NCBI GenBank assembly: GCA_035627675.1
Contig: DASPLH010000121.1
Span: forward strand, 1 to 5,293
DNA length: 5,293 nucleotides
Origin: DASPLH01 sp035627675
GTDB taxonomy: Bacteria > Acidobacteriota > Terriglobia > Terriglobales > Acidobacteriaceae
Direction of reading: 5' to 3'
The notes under the pieces were generated by a model, which saw only the letters and a program-made list of their open reading frames with translations, was not told the origin of the DNA and ran no database searches. Both the position numbers and the translations under genes were made by a program. Positions 1 through 5,293 of this stretch are shown here, in pieces. Every line of letters begins with the position of its first letter. The first letter of the stretch is position 1.

Positions 1-1
1 G

Positions 2-1882
2 CTGTACGACAAGGTGCGTTCCGTGGGCCCGGACCCAACGCGGGCGGAGTCGCTGTTCACGGTGCGGGACTACGCGGACTTGCAGGTACTGTCGCAAGTA
101 GCCTGGTTTGACGAGTTCTTCTTGGCCGACGCCGACGTGCAGGGGCTGATCGCGAAGGGCGAGAACTTCGGTCCGGAAGACCAGCGCGCCATGCTGCGCA
201 AGCAGCACCAGATCATCAATTCGGTGCTGCCGGCCTACGCGACGGCGGCAAAGCGCGGCTCCGTCGAGTTGAGTGTTACGCCGTTCTATCACCCCATCCT
301 GCCGCTGATTTGCGACAGCAACGCCGGGGCGGAGTCCTCCCCGGGACTGCCGCTGCCGCGAACGCGCTTCCAGCACCCGGAGGACGCCGACGAGCAGATA
401 CGGCGCGCCGTGGAGCACCATGAGATGACGTTTGGAACGCGCCCGCTCGGAATGTGGCCGAGCGAGGGAAGCGTTTCCGACGAGGCGATCGCCGTGGCGG
501 CCGCCAACGGCATCGAGTGGATGGCCACGGATGAAGGCGTGCTCGGCCGAACGCTCGGGACGGGTTTCGACCGTGACGATAACGGAGTGTTGCGTCCCAA
601 TGCGGCGACTCAGCTTTACAACATCTACCGCTACGAGCAGAACGGCACGCAGATGCATCTGCTCTTCCGCGATCATCGCCTTTCAGATCTCATCGGGTTC
701 GTTTATGCAGGCATGCCGGCGCGGGATGCAGCGGCGCACCTGATCGGCAGCATCAAGGCCCAGGCTGAGCCGGTGGTGCGGAGCGGCCGCGACGCGGTCG
801 TCCCAATCATCCTCGACGGCGAGAATGCGTGGGAGACGTTTGAGGCTTCGGGACGAGAGTTCCTGCGGCGGTTCTACGACCATCTTCAGAGCGATCCGGA
901 ACTGGAGTCCGTCACCATCGCAGAGGCCGTCCGGCGGCACCGCAGCGAGGGCTTCGGGCGGCTGGGCCGGATCGTGCCGGGATCGTGGATCAACGCGAAC
1001 TTCAACGTCTGGATCGGGGCTCCGGAAGACAACCGCGCGTGGGACTACCTGGCCGAGGCGCGCGATTTCTACGACGAGCAGGCATCGAAGGTGAAACCCG
1101 AGAACCGGCAGCTTGCGTACGAAGAGCTGCTGATTGCCGAGGGGTCCGACTGGTGCTGGTGGTACGGGCCGGAACACCATTCGGCCAACGACCGCGACTT
1201 CGACGAGCTCTACCGCAAGCATCTCTCGAATGCCTACCAGGCGCTGGGAGCGATGCCTCCCGAGCACCTGGCCCGTCCCATCGCGGGCGGCGTGGCCAAG
1301 CCGACACTCGTGCCGCAGACGGCGTATGTGCGACCGGCGATCGATGGCCGGGGAACTTCGTATTTCGGCTGGATGGGATCGGCCATGTATTCGAGCGACC
1401 GGCGCACGGGTTCGATGCACGGCAAGCAGTTCCTGCTGGAAGCGATCTATGCCGGCGTTGACGAGGCGAACCTCTACGGGCGGTTGGATTTTGCGACCAG
1501 CTTGCCGGCGGAGGACTGGACCATCGTCGTGCAATGCGCCGTAGGACACAACGGTACGCAGCGCGACCTGTACAGACTTGAGGCCGAGGTGCGCGGCGGC
1601 AAGATGGTCGAGTGGTCCCTGACACCGGAGGGACAGCGCCGCATCCTGGCCGGAAGCGGCAAGAACGGTGCAGGGTCAACGGTTGCGTTCGGACGCGTGT
1701 TCGAGTTCAGGCTGCCGCTGTCGATCATCGAGGCCGCCGAAGGCGCAGAGTTGAAACTGCGTTTCTCCATTCTCAGGGGAAATCTGCCGCTGGACGCACT
1801 GCCGCTCGAAGGCTCCCTGGATCTTCGGGTTGAGCCAGAGGAAGTGTTGGAGGAGAACGCGTATCCGGAAGTAGTGAGGTAG
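2..1882 (+). CDS. Glycoside hydrolase family 57 (alpha-amylase/alpha-mannosidase-like), 5'-truncated by window edge
   Basis: Probable retaining alpha-glucan hydrolase or glucanotransferase of family GH57, acting on glycogen- or starch-like glucans; exact substrate not readable. Numbering from the GTG at 14, conserved GH57 regions are visible: GSVELSVTPFYHPILPL (82-98); GMWPSEGSVSD with the expected nucleophile Glu151 (codon 464-466); ILDGENAWE with the expected acid/base Asp268 (codon 815-817); and SDWCWWYG (378-385), typical of the helical part after the barrel. A beta-rich C-terminal domain follows from about residue 440. The first family motif (HMHQP-type) is absent, and the frame stays open to the window edge (L-Y-D-K before the GTG) with no ribosome site before position 14. 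The gene is therefore cut by the window and does not start at the GTG. It ends with TAG at 1880-1882 and converges on the minus-strand pair. Family certain; substrate specificity unknown. Confidence 0.93.
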   Translation: MYDKVRSVGPDPTRAESLFTVRDYADLQVLSQVAWFDEFFLADADVQGLIAKGENFGPEDQRAMLRKQHQIINSVLPAYATAAKRGSVELSVTPFYHPILPLICDSNAGAESSPGLPLPRTRFQHPEDADEQIRRAVEHHEMTFGTRPLGMWPSEGSVSDEAIAVAAANGIEWMATDEGVLGRTLGTGFDRDDNGVLRPNAATQLYNIYRYEQNGTQMHLLFRDHRLSDLIGFVYAGMPARDAAAHLIGSIKAQAEPVVRSGRDAVVPIILDGENAWETFEASGREFLRRFYDHLQSDPELESVTIAEAVRRHRSEGFGRLGRIVPGSWINANFNVWIGAPEDNRAWDYLAEARDFYDEQASKVKPENRQLAYEELLIAEGSDWCWWYGPEHHSANDRDFDELYRKHLSNAYQALGAMPPEHLARPIAGGVAKPTLVPQTAYVRPAIDGRGTSYFGWMGSAMYSSDRRTGSMHGKQFLLEAIYAGVDEANLYGRLDFATSLPAEDWTIVVQCAVGHNGTQRDLYRLEAEVRGGKMVEWSLTPEGQRRILAGSGKNGAGSTVAFGRVFEFRLPLSIIEAAEGAELKLRFSILRGNLPLDALPLEGSLDLRVEPEEVLEENAYPEVVR

Positions 1883-1883
1883 A

Positions 1884-1925
1884 GTTTCGAGTTTCAAGTT
1901 TCAAGTTTCGGGTTTCAAGTTTCGA
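1884..1925. repeat. Six tandem heptamers GTTTCRR (left arm of an inverted repeat pair)
   Basis: Six uninterrupted 7-nt units starting one base after the GH57 stop-codon triplet: GTTTCGA, GTTTCAA, GTTTCAA, GTTTCGG, GTTTCAA, GTTTCGA. The reverse complement, TCGAAAC, recurs three times at 2037-2057. This resembles the short tandemly repeated intergenic heptamers known from several bacterial groups. It is non-coding and its function is unknown. Confidence 0.9.
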
Positions 1926-2008
1926 GAGAAAGTCCAGCGTCGCAGCTCTGGGCTAGAGGTTGACCCGGCCTCGTCTCGAAGACTTCGAAAACAGGATCAA
2001 AAAGTAAA

Positions 2009-2029
2009 CCCAGCGCTCTCAACGCTGGG
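2009..2029. terminator. Terminator-like hairpin between convergent genes
   Basis: Stem CCCAGCG (2009-2015) pairs perfectly with CGCTGGG (2023-2029) around a 7-nt loop. Read on the minus strand it is followed by TTTACTTTTTG, a reasonable T-rich tail, so it best serves transcripts arriving from the right (the 2064-2807 gene). Read on the plus strand the tail is CTTCTTCTC, a weaker tract that could still stop GH57 transcripts. It is probably a shared bidirectional terminator, although for the minus-strand gene it lies beyond the TCGAAAC repeats. Confidence 0.65.
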
Positions 2030-2036
2030 CTTCTTC

Positions 2037-2057
2037 TCGAAACTCGAAACTCGAAAC
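2037..2057. repeat. Three tandem heptamers TCGAAAC (right arm, inverted relative to 1884-1925)
   Basis: Three identical units of TCGAAAC, the exact reverse complement of GTTTCGA, end 6 nt before the stop codon of the minus-strand gene at 2064. Together with the six units at 1884-1925 they form an inverted pair that brackets the terminator-like hairpin and abuts both converging stop codons. Confidence 0.9.
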
Positions 2058-2063
2058 TGCCGT

Positions 2064-2807
2064 TCAGTTTCCCTCTTGCGGCAGCGGGTCTGACGGCGCA
2101 GGACCGCTGATTTCGACGATAATCTCCGTTCCGGCCGGCAGTGTCATCGAATGACGTTTCGTGAGCCAGTGTCCCGTGCTCACGGTTGCTCCGGCGAGCG
2201 CTCCCCAGAGCGTGCCCTTGCCGCCGCCGATCACGGCTCCGGCGACCGCGCCCACGCCGGTGCCAGCCGCCAACTCCACATTGTCCATCTTCTCGCGGCC
2301 GGGTCCCTTGATGCGGCCTTCGTCGTCCACGTCCAACGTTTCCGGGTCGTTCGTATCCACGACGAACGCGGCTATGGGCATGGTCTGGCCATCGGGGAAG
2401 ATGACCGACTCCGGCCGCAGATCGATCGACGGACGTCCCGCGATGCGTCGAGGCTCGGAGACGCGGACGATGTGTCCGGTGACGGTTGCGCCTTGCGGAA
2501 TGACCGTTCGGCCATCCACCACTACGGCTTCGCTCATGCGTCCGCTGAAGGTGTCTCCCTGGCTATTGCCGCGGGTCGAGACCGCCTCTTCCAGTTTCAA
2601 CCGGATGGCGGTGCCCGCCGGCAGCGCCACAAAGGAGTTCGCCCGCGTCGTCAGCCTCGGTGCAGATTGCTGGCCGGAGGTGATTGGCCCGTCGCTTTCG
2701 CGAACGACCTGCGGGCTTGGCTTCTGCGGGCTGCCCTGCGCCTCGGCGGGCGCGGCAATGGCCATGGCAAATGCGATTGCAATGCAACTCTTCAGCGCTT
2801 TGGTCAT
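2064..2807 (-). CDS. Exported glycine-zipper protein of unknown function
   Basis: 247 residues. The start at 2807 is chosen because GGAGG (2812-2816) lies 4 nt upstream and because it begins an ideal Sec signal peptide: M-T-K-A-L-K, a hydrophobic core to about residue 20, and an A-E-A|Q cleavage site after residue 23. The open frame continues upstream but overlaps the redoxin gene and reads as out-of-frame sequence. The mature protein has a Pro/Ser/Gln-rich linker (24-55), a beta-rich domain starting V-A-L-P-A-G-T (60-66) with VIPQGATVTG (102-111), a glycine-zipper segment (about 182-209) able to insert in or pack against a membrane, and a final strand M-T-L-P-A-G-T-E-I-I-V-E-I (221-233) echoing residues 60-72. 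The architecture suggests a periplasmic or outer-membrane-associated structural protein. It lies 31 nt downstream of the redoxin selenoprotein on the same strand, probably as its operon partner. No enzymatic motif is visible. Confidence 0.85.
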   Translation of the reverse strand: MTKALKSCIAIAFAMAIAAPAEAQGSPQKPSPQVVRESDGPITSGQQSAPRLTTRANSFVALPAGTAIRLKLEEAVSTRGNSQGDTFSGRMSEAVVVDGRTVIPQGATVTGHIVRVSEPRRIAGRPSIDLRPESVIFPDGQTMPIAAFVVDTNDPETLDVDDEGRIKGPGREKMDNVELAAGTGVGAVAGAVIGGGKGTLWGALAGATVSTGHWLTKRHSMTLPAGTEIIVEISGPAPSDPLPQEGN

Positions 2808-2816
2808 CTTTCCTCC
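2808..2816 (-). promoter_or_regulatory. Ribosome binding site of the exported protein
   Basis: On the minus strand GGAGGAAAG directly precedes the ATG at 2807. It fixes the start within a longer open frame and shows the second gene of the pair is translated from its own site. Confidence 0.8.
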
Positions 2817-2838
2817 ACTGCGAACTTCGAGGTCCCGG

Positions 2839-3342
2839 CTAGACGTTCTGAGCGACGGCCCGGAGCACCTGGTCGATCGGCACTCGATCCACCTGTGATT
2901 GGCCGACGTACAGGAACCTGATCTTGCGGTCCGCTCCGACCACGAACGTGGCCGGACGCGCGATGTTGATTGCGTCCACACCCAACCGTTGATACACGCC
3001 GTAAGCTTTGGTCACGGCACGGTCTTCGTCCAGAAGGAACGGGAAGCTCAGCGAGTGTGTCTCGAAGAACTTTTCCGGGCTCCAGATGCCGCGCCGCTTC
3101 TCGGCTGCAATGAACCAGACTTTCGCCTTCTGCTGGTCGAACTCCGCTTTGAGTGGCTCAAACTGAGCCATGCGCTTGACGCAGTTCGGTCACCAGGTGC
3201 CGCGCAGGAACTCCAATACGATCGGCCTCGGATCTTCCTTAAGCGCGAGGCTCAACTGATACGCGAGCGCAACGTTCGCCGCTGTCAGAAGGAAATCCGG
3301 CGCAATGTCGCCCACACGCAGCGTTTCGCTGTCACGTCCCAT
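2839..3342 (-). CDS. AhpC/TSA-family redoxin selenoprotein with U-x-x-C active site (in-frame UGA = Sec51)
   Basis: Thioredoxin-fold peroxiredoxin-like protein, 167 residues if the TGA at 3190-3192 is read as selenocysteine. N-terminal signature R-V-G-D-I-A-P-D-F, then I-V-L-E-F-L-R-G-T-W-U51-P-N-C54-V-K-R-M, where U51 occupies the first cysteine of the family's CxxC redox site. After the UGA come V-W-F-I-A-A-E-K, F-P-F-L-L-D-E-D-R-A-V-T-K-A-Y-G-V, R-P-A-T-F-V-V-G-A-D-R-K-I-R-F and an amphipathic C-terminal helix, as in AhpC/TSA proteins. No signal peptide, so likely cytosolic; presumed role is thiol-dependent reduction of peroxides or disulfides. A SECIS-like hairpin lies at 3154-3170. The start is uncertain: ATG 3342 is best placed before the conserved domain but lacks a clear ribosome site, and GTG 3360 is the alternative; TAG at 3388-3390 closes the frame upstream. 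Ordinary gene calling would begin at ATG 3171 and lose the active site. The alternatives, a nonsense mutation or sequencing error, are unlikely given the exact position. Confidence 0.87.
3154..3170 (-). promoter_or_regulatory. Candidate bacterial SECIS hairpin
   Basis: The minus-strand RNA from 3170 down to 3154 reads TGGCTCAGTTTGAGCCA: a perfect 7-bp stem closing a 3-nt GUU loop, or a 6-bp stem with AGUUU. The loop begins after 26 nt of sequence following the UGA and has G as its first (or second) base. This fits the general bacterial SECIS model of a short stem, a small apical loop with an early G, and roughly 16-37 nt from UGA to loop. It would recruit SelB with Sec-tRNA. Confidence 0.7.
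3190..3192 (-). other. UGA selenocysteine recoding codon (Sec51)
   Basis: TGA on the minus strand falls between the codons for G-T-W and P-N-C of the redoxin active site. It is the only in-frame stop between the TAG at 3388-3390 and the TAG at 2839-2841. Cys is the residue expected here in homologues, which is the classic Sec/Cys exchange position. Confidence 0.85.
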
Positions 3343-3348
3343 GAAGGG

Positions 3349-3377
3349 AATGTAGAACACCAGGGAAGACCGGACAA
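3349..3377 (-). promoter_or_regulatory. Possible promoter of the redoxin pair, giving a leaderless mRNA
   Basis: On the minus strand TTGTCC (3377-3372, 4/6 match to the -35 consensus) is followed after exactly 17 nt by TACATT (3354-3349, 4/6 match to -10). The predicted transcription start falls at about the A of ATG 3342, which would explain the absence of a ribosome binding site there. Both boxes are weak matches, so this is tentative. Confidence 0.3.
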
Positions 3378-3524
3378 TGACGGGAACCTAGTTAGGCAGT
3401 AGCGCTTCGTCAGTGGCCGGTCGGTGGCCGTCGGCTTTAATCTTCCGGGTCTTTCGAGGACTGGTAAGCGCGATGCCTGACCGGAGTACCGGCGGCTGAC
3501 CACAGGCGAGCGGTGCCCACCCTA

Positions 3525-3530
3525 TATAAT
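3525..3530 (+). promoter_or_regulatory. -10 box of the enolase promoter
   Basis: A perfect TATAAT in GC-rich intergenic sequence, about 98 nt upstream of the enolase start, predicts a 5' leader of roughly 90 nt. No good -35 box lies at 16-18 nt; the best TTGACA-like match, CTGACC at 3496-3501, is 23 nt away, so an activator or weak -35 is possible. The remainder of 3343-3627 shows no convincing RNA gene or ORF. Confidence 0.5.
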
Positions 3531-3627
3531 CGTCTGTCTTTGGAACGGCCCTCGTCAGCTGTTCTGTGCCGCTCCTCGTACTCATCCCACTGGCTCCGGC
3601 CAGCAATCAATATCCAAGGAAGCTGAA

Positions 3628-4938
3628 ATGACCGAGATCGAACTGGTACACGCACGCGAAGTTCTTGACTCCCGCGGTAACCCCACGGTTGAAGCCGAAG
3701 TCATTCTTTCGAGCGGCGTGAAGGGCCGCGCCATCGTTCCCAGCGGAGCCTCCACGGGCGAGCATGAGGCTGTCGAGCTGCGCGACGGCGACAAGTCGCG
3801 TTATCTCGGCAAGGGCGTGTTGAAGGCCGTAGCCAACGTCAACGACGTGATCGCTCCCGCGCTGATGGATATGGACGCGTCCCGCCAGGCCGAGATCGAC
3901 GCCAAGATGATCGAGCTGGACGGCACCGACAACAAAGGACAGCTTGGCGCCAACGCCATCCTGGCCGTCAGCATGGCAGCCGCGCGCGCCGTCTCCGAGT
4001 ACTACGAGATGCCGCTGTACCGCTACCTAGGGGGCGTGAATGCCACGATCCTGCCATGCCCGATGATGAACATCATCAATGGCGGCGCGCACGCCGATTC
4101 CAACGTGGACTTCCAGGAATTCATGGTCATGCCCGTGGGCGCGCCTTCGTTCTCGGAAGCGCTGCGCTGGGGCGCCGAGACCTTCCACACGCTGAAGAGC
4201 GTCCTGAAGAAGAGGGGCTACAACACGGCCGTGGGCGACGAGGGCGGCTTCGCCCCTTCGCTGAAGGCCAACGTGGAAGCCATCGAAGTCATCCTCGAAG
4301 CGATCACGCAGGCGGGCTACAAGCCGGGCGAGCAGATCGCCATCGCGCTCGATCCGGCGACGAGCGAGCTGTGGGACAACGGCAAGTACGTATTCAAGAA
4401 GAGCGACAAGTCGGCGAAGACGAGCGAGGAGATGGTGAAGTTCTGGGCCGACTGGGCGCGGCAGTATCCGATCGTCTCCATCGAAGACGGTCTTGCCGAA
4501 AACGACTGGGATGGTTGGCGCTTGCTGACCGACGAGATCGGCAAGAAGGTTCAGCTCGTCGGCGACGATCTCTTCGTGACCAACACGGCACGGCTCGCGC
4601 GCGGTATCGACAGCGGTGTCGCCAATTCGATCCTGATCAAGGTGAACCAGATCGGCTCGGTAACGGAAACGCTCGAGGCCATCGAAATGGCGCGCCGCAA
4701 CGGCTACACGGCGGTGATGTCGCACCGCTCGGGCGAGAGCGAAGACACGTTCATCGCCGATCTTGCCGTTGGAACCGGCACGGGACAGATCAAAACCGGT
4801 TCGGCTTCGCGCACCGACCGCATCGCCAAGTATAACCAGTTGCTCCGCATCGAAGAGGAACTGGGAGCGGCCGCGAACTTCCTGGGACTGGCCGCCATCA
4901 ACTACAACGGCGAGTTGATGGAAAAAGCCGGCGCGTAA
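3628..4938 (+). CDS. eno: Enolase (phosphopyruvate hydratase)
   Basis: Converts 2-phosphoglycerate to phosphoenolpyruvate in glycolysis and gluconeogenesis; cytosolic, Mg2+-dependent. Complete at 436 residues, close to the usual ~430 of bacterial enolases. Visible family elements: mobile loop S-G-A-S42-T-G-E; GGAH155AD; QE164F; D-E205-G-G-F-A-P (catalytic Glu); metal ligands D242 (A-L-D-P-A), E286 (S-I-E-D-G-L) and D313 (V-G-D-D-L-F-V-T-N); catalytic Lys338 (I-L-I-K-V-N-Q-I-G); S-H366-R-S-G-E; and K389 (Q-I-K-T-G-S-A-S-R-T-D-R). All catalytic positions are intact. The start is supported by AAGGA about 8 nt upstream and by the standard enolase N-terminus. Transcription probably starts just after the TATAAT at 3525-3530 and ends at the hairpin at 4947-4972, making it a single-gene unit. 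Confidence 0.99.
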   Translation: MTEIELVHAREVLDSRGNPTVEAEVILSSGVKGRAIVPSGASTGEHEAVELRDGDKSRYLGKGVLKAVANVNDVIAPALMDMDASRQAEIDAKMIELDGTDNKGQLGANAILAVSMAAARAVSEYYEMPLYRYLGGVNATILPCPMMNIINGGAHADSNVDFQEFMVMPVGAPSFSEALRWGAETFHTLKSVLKKRGYNTAVGDEGGFAPSLKANVEAIEVILEAITQAGYKPGEQIAIALDPATSELWDNGKYVFKKSDKSAKTSEEMVKFWADWARQYPIVSIEDGLAENDWDGWRLLTDEIGKKVQLVGDDLFVTNTARLARGIDSGVANSILIKVNQIGSVTETLEAIEMARRNGYTAVMSHRSGESEDTFIADLAVGTGTGQIKTGSASRTDRIAKYNQLLRIEEELGAAANFLGLAAINYNGELMEKAGA

Positions 4939-4946
4939 GACTTACG

Positions 4947-4972
4947 AGGGCAACCACACTGGTTGCCCTTTT
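4947..4972 (+). terminator. eno: Rho-independent terminator of enolase
   Basis: AGGGCAACCA (4947-4956) pairs perfectly over 10 bp with TGGTTGCCCT (4960-4969) around the 3-nt loop CAC. The T-run TTTTC (4969-4973) overlaps and follows the stem. It begins 8 nt after the enolase stop, so the next gene probably needs its own promoter or readthrough. Confidence 0.9.
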
Positions 4973-5005
4973 CTGTAGAACTTTAATGGGTGAGGAAGGA
5001 ATCCG

Positions 5006-5293
5006 ATGCGCACTGTTCGGATGGTGTTTTGTGCTGTGTTGCTCTGCTCATTGCCTTGTCTTGGCCAGGAACAGCCGAGGGCCGACAGGGTCACGACTGA
5101 AAAGCGAGAGAAAATCGTCGAGTTAATCAAGGCCACCGGCATGGTTGACGCCATGTTCGAAGTCGTCCGCGATCAGATCGCCATGGCCAAGAGAACACTG
5201 CCGTTTCCCACGAAAGCTCAGGACGACTTCGAAGCCGAGTTTCTAGCAGCACTCAACCCTGACGATCTGGCAAACCTTATCGTTCCTGTGTAC
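5006..5293 (+). CDS. Exported DUF2059-type protein, 3'-truncated by window edge
   Basis: The first 96 residues are present and the frame remains open at the window end. The start at 5006 follows a purine-rich GAGGAAGGA ribosome site and gives a Sec signal peptide: M-R-T-V-R-M, hydrophobic core V-F-C-A-V-L-L-C-S-L-P, probable cleavage near C-L-G|Q (about residue 20). The mature part is helical: K-R-E-K-I-V-E-L-I-K-A-T-G-M-V (34-48), then a second helix with F-E-V-V-R-D-Q-I-A-M-A, and D-D-F-E-A-E-F followed by D-D-L-A-N-L-I-V-P-V-Y at the window end. This spacing resembles DUF2059 (periplasmic, function unknown). The family call is from pattern recognition of a partial domain. The ATG at 4986 is out of frame and is not the start. 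No promoter is obvious in the short gap after the enolase terminator. Confidence 0.8.
   Translation, partial: MRTVRMVFCAVLLCSLPCLGQEQPRADRVTTEKREKIVELIKATGMVDAMFEVVRDQIAMAKRTLPFPTKAQDDFEAEFLAALNPDDLANLIVPVY

Noticed and set aside
14..16. GTG as a true start of the GH57 gene
   Set aside because: There is no ribosome site, the frame is open to the window edge, and the first conserved GH57 motif would be missing. The gene continues upstream of the window.
683..1549. Long minus-strand open frame opposite the GH57 gene
   Set aside because: Its low-complexity Arg/Val/Pro-rich translation is the usual antisense shadow of a high-GC gene, with no recognisable domain or ribosome site.
1976..1988. Palindrome TCGAAG-A-CTTCGA
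   Set aside because: It could be an operator, but it lies between convergent gene ends in sequence rich in related TTCGA words and has no promoter nearby. It is probably background or a decayed repeat unit.
1884..2057. CRISPR array
   Set aside because: Units are 7 nt and contiguous without spacers, and the two arrays are inverted. No cas genes are present.
2151..2921. Plus-strand open frames (2151-2921 and 2161-2898) opposite the exported protein gene
   Set aside because: They are antisense to a gene with a signal peptide and a strong ribosome site, and their translations lack family features.
3190..3192. TGA as a disabling nonsense mutation, making the redoxin a pseudogene
   Set aside because: The stop sits exactly at the redox-active Cys position, the rest of the frame is intact and conserved, and a suitably spaced hairpin follows. 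Chance loss at this one codon is unlikely, though it cannot be excluded without the host's Sec genes.
3415..3434. Tandem GGCCGGTCGGT/GGCCGTCGG in the divergent intergenic region
   Set aside because: This is a short imperfect two-copy repeat in GC-rich sequence and is not distinguishable from chance.
4027..4835. Overlapping open frames within enolase on both strands
   Set aside because: They lie wholly inside a clear, complete enolase and read as His/Arg-rich shadow sequence.

Overview
The window is GC-rich bacterial DNA carrying five genes: two on the plus strand facing two on the minus strand on the left, and a second plus-strand pair on the right. Three features suggest a soil-type Acidobacteriota (Solibacteres/Bryobacterales-like) genome: a large GH57 glucan enzyme, an exported glycine-zipper protein of a style common there, and a UGA-encoded selenocysteine. 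This assignment is inferred from gene style and was not tested by any search.

Layout. (i) 2-1882, plus: the C-terminal ~627 residues of a GH57 glycoside hydrolase whose N-terminus lies outside the window. (ii) 1883-2063: convergent intergenic region with six tandem GTTTCRR heptamers right after the GH57 stop, a terminator-like hairpin, and three inverted TCGAAAC heptamers just before the opposing stop. (iii) 2064-2807, minus: exported 247-residue protein with a signal peptide and a glycine-zipper segment. (iv) 2839-3342, minus: AhpC/TSA-type redoxin whose active-site motif reads G-T-W-U-P-N-C, with an in-frame UGA at the first redox position and a bacterial-SECIS-like hairpin just after it. 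Genes (iv) and (iii) are 31 nt apart and probably form an operon. (v) 3343-3627: divergent intergenic region with a perfect TATAAT -10 box for the next gene. (vi) 3628-4938, plus: complete enolase. (vii) 4947-4972: strong intrinsic terminator. (viii) 5006-end, plus: N-terminus of an exported DUF2059-type protein.

The central result is the selenoprotein. Conventional gene calling would start it at the internal ATG at 3171 and lose the whole active site, leaving a meaningless 110-residue fragment. Reading through the UGA gives a continuous 167-residue redoxin with conserved sequence on both sides, which strongly favours selenocysteine over a nonsense mutation. The genes show no single shared pathway: GH57 (glucan metabolism) and enolase (glycolysis) are carbon metabolism, and the minus-strand pair looks like redox or envelope function.
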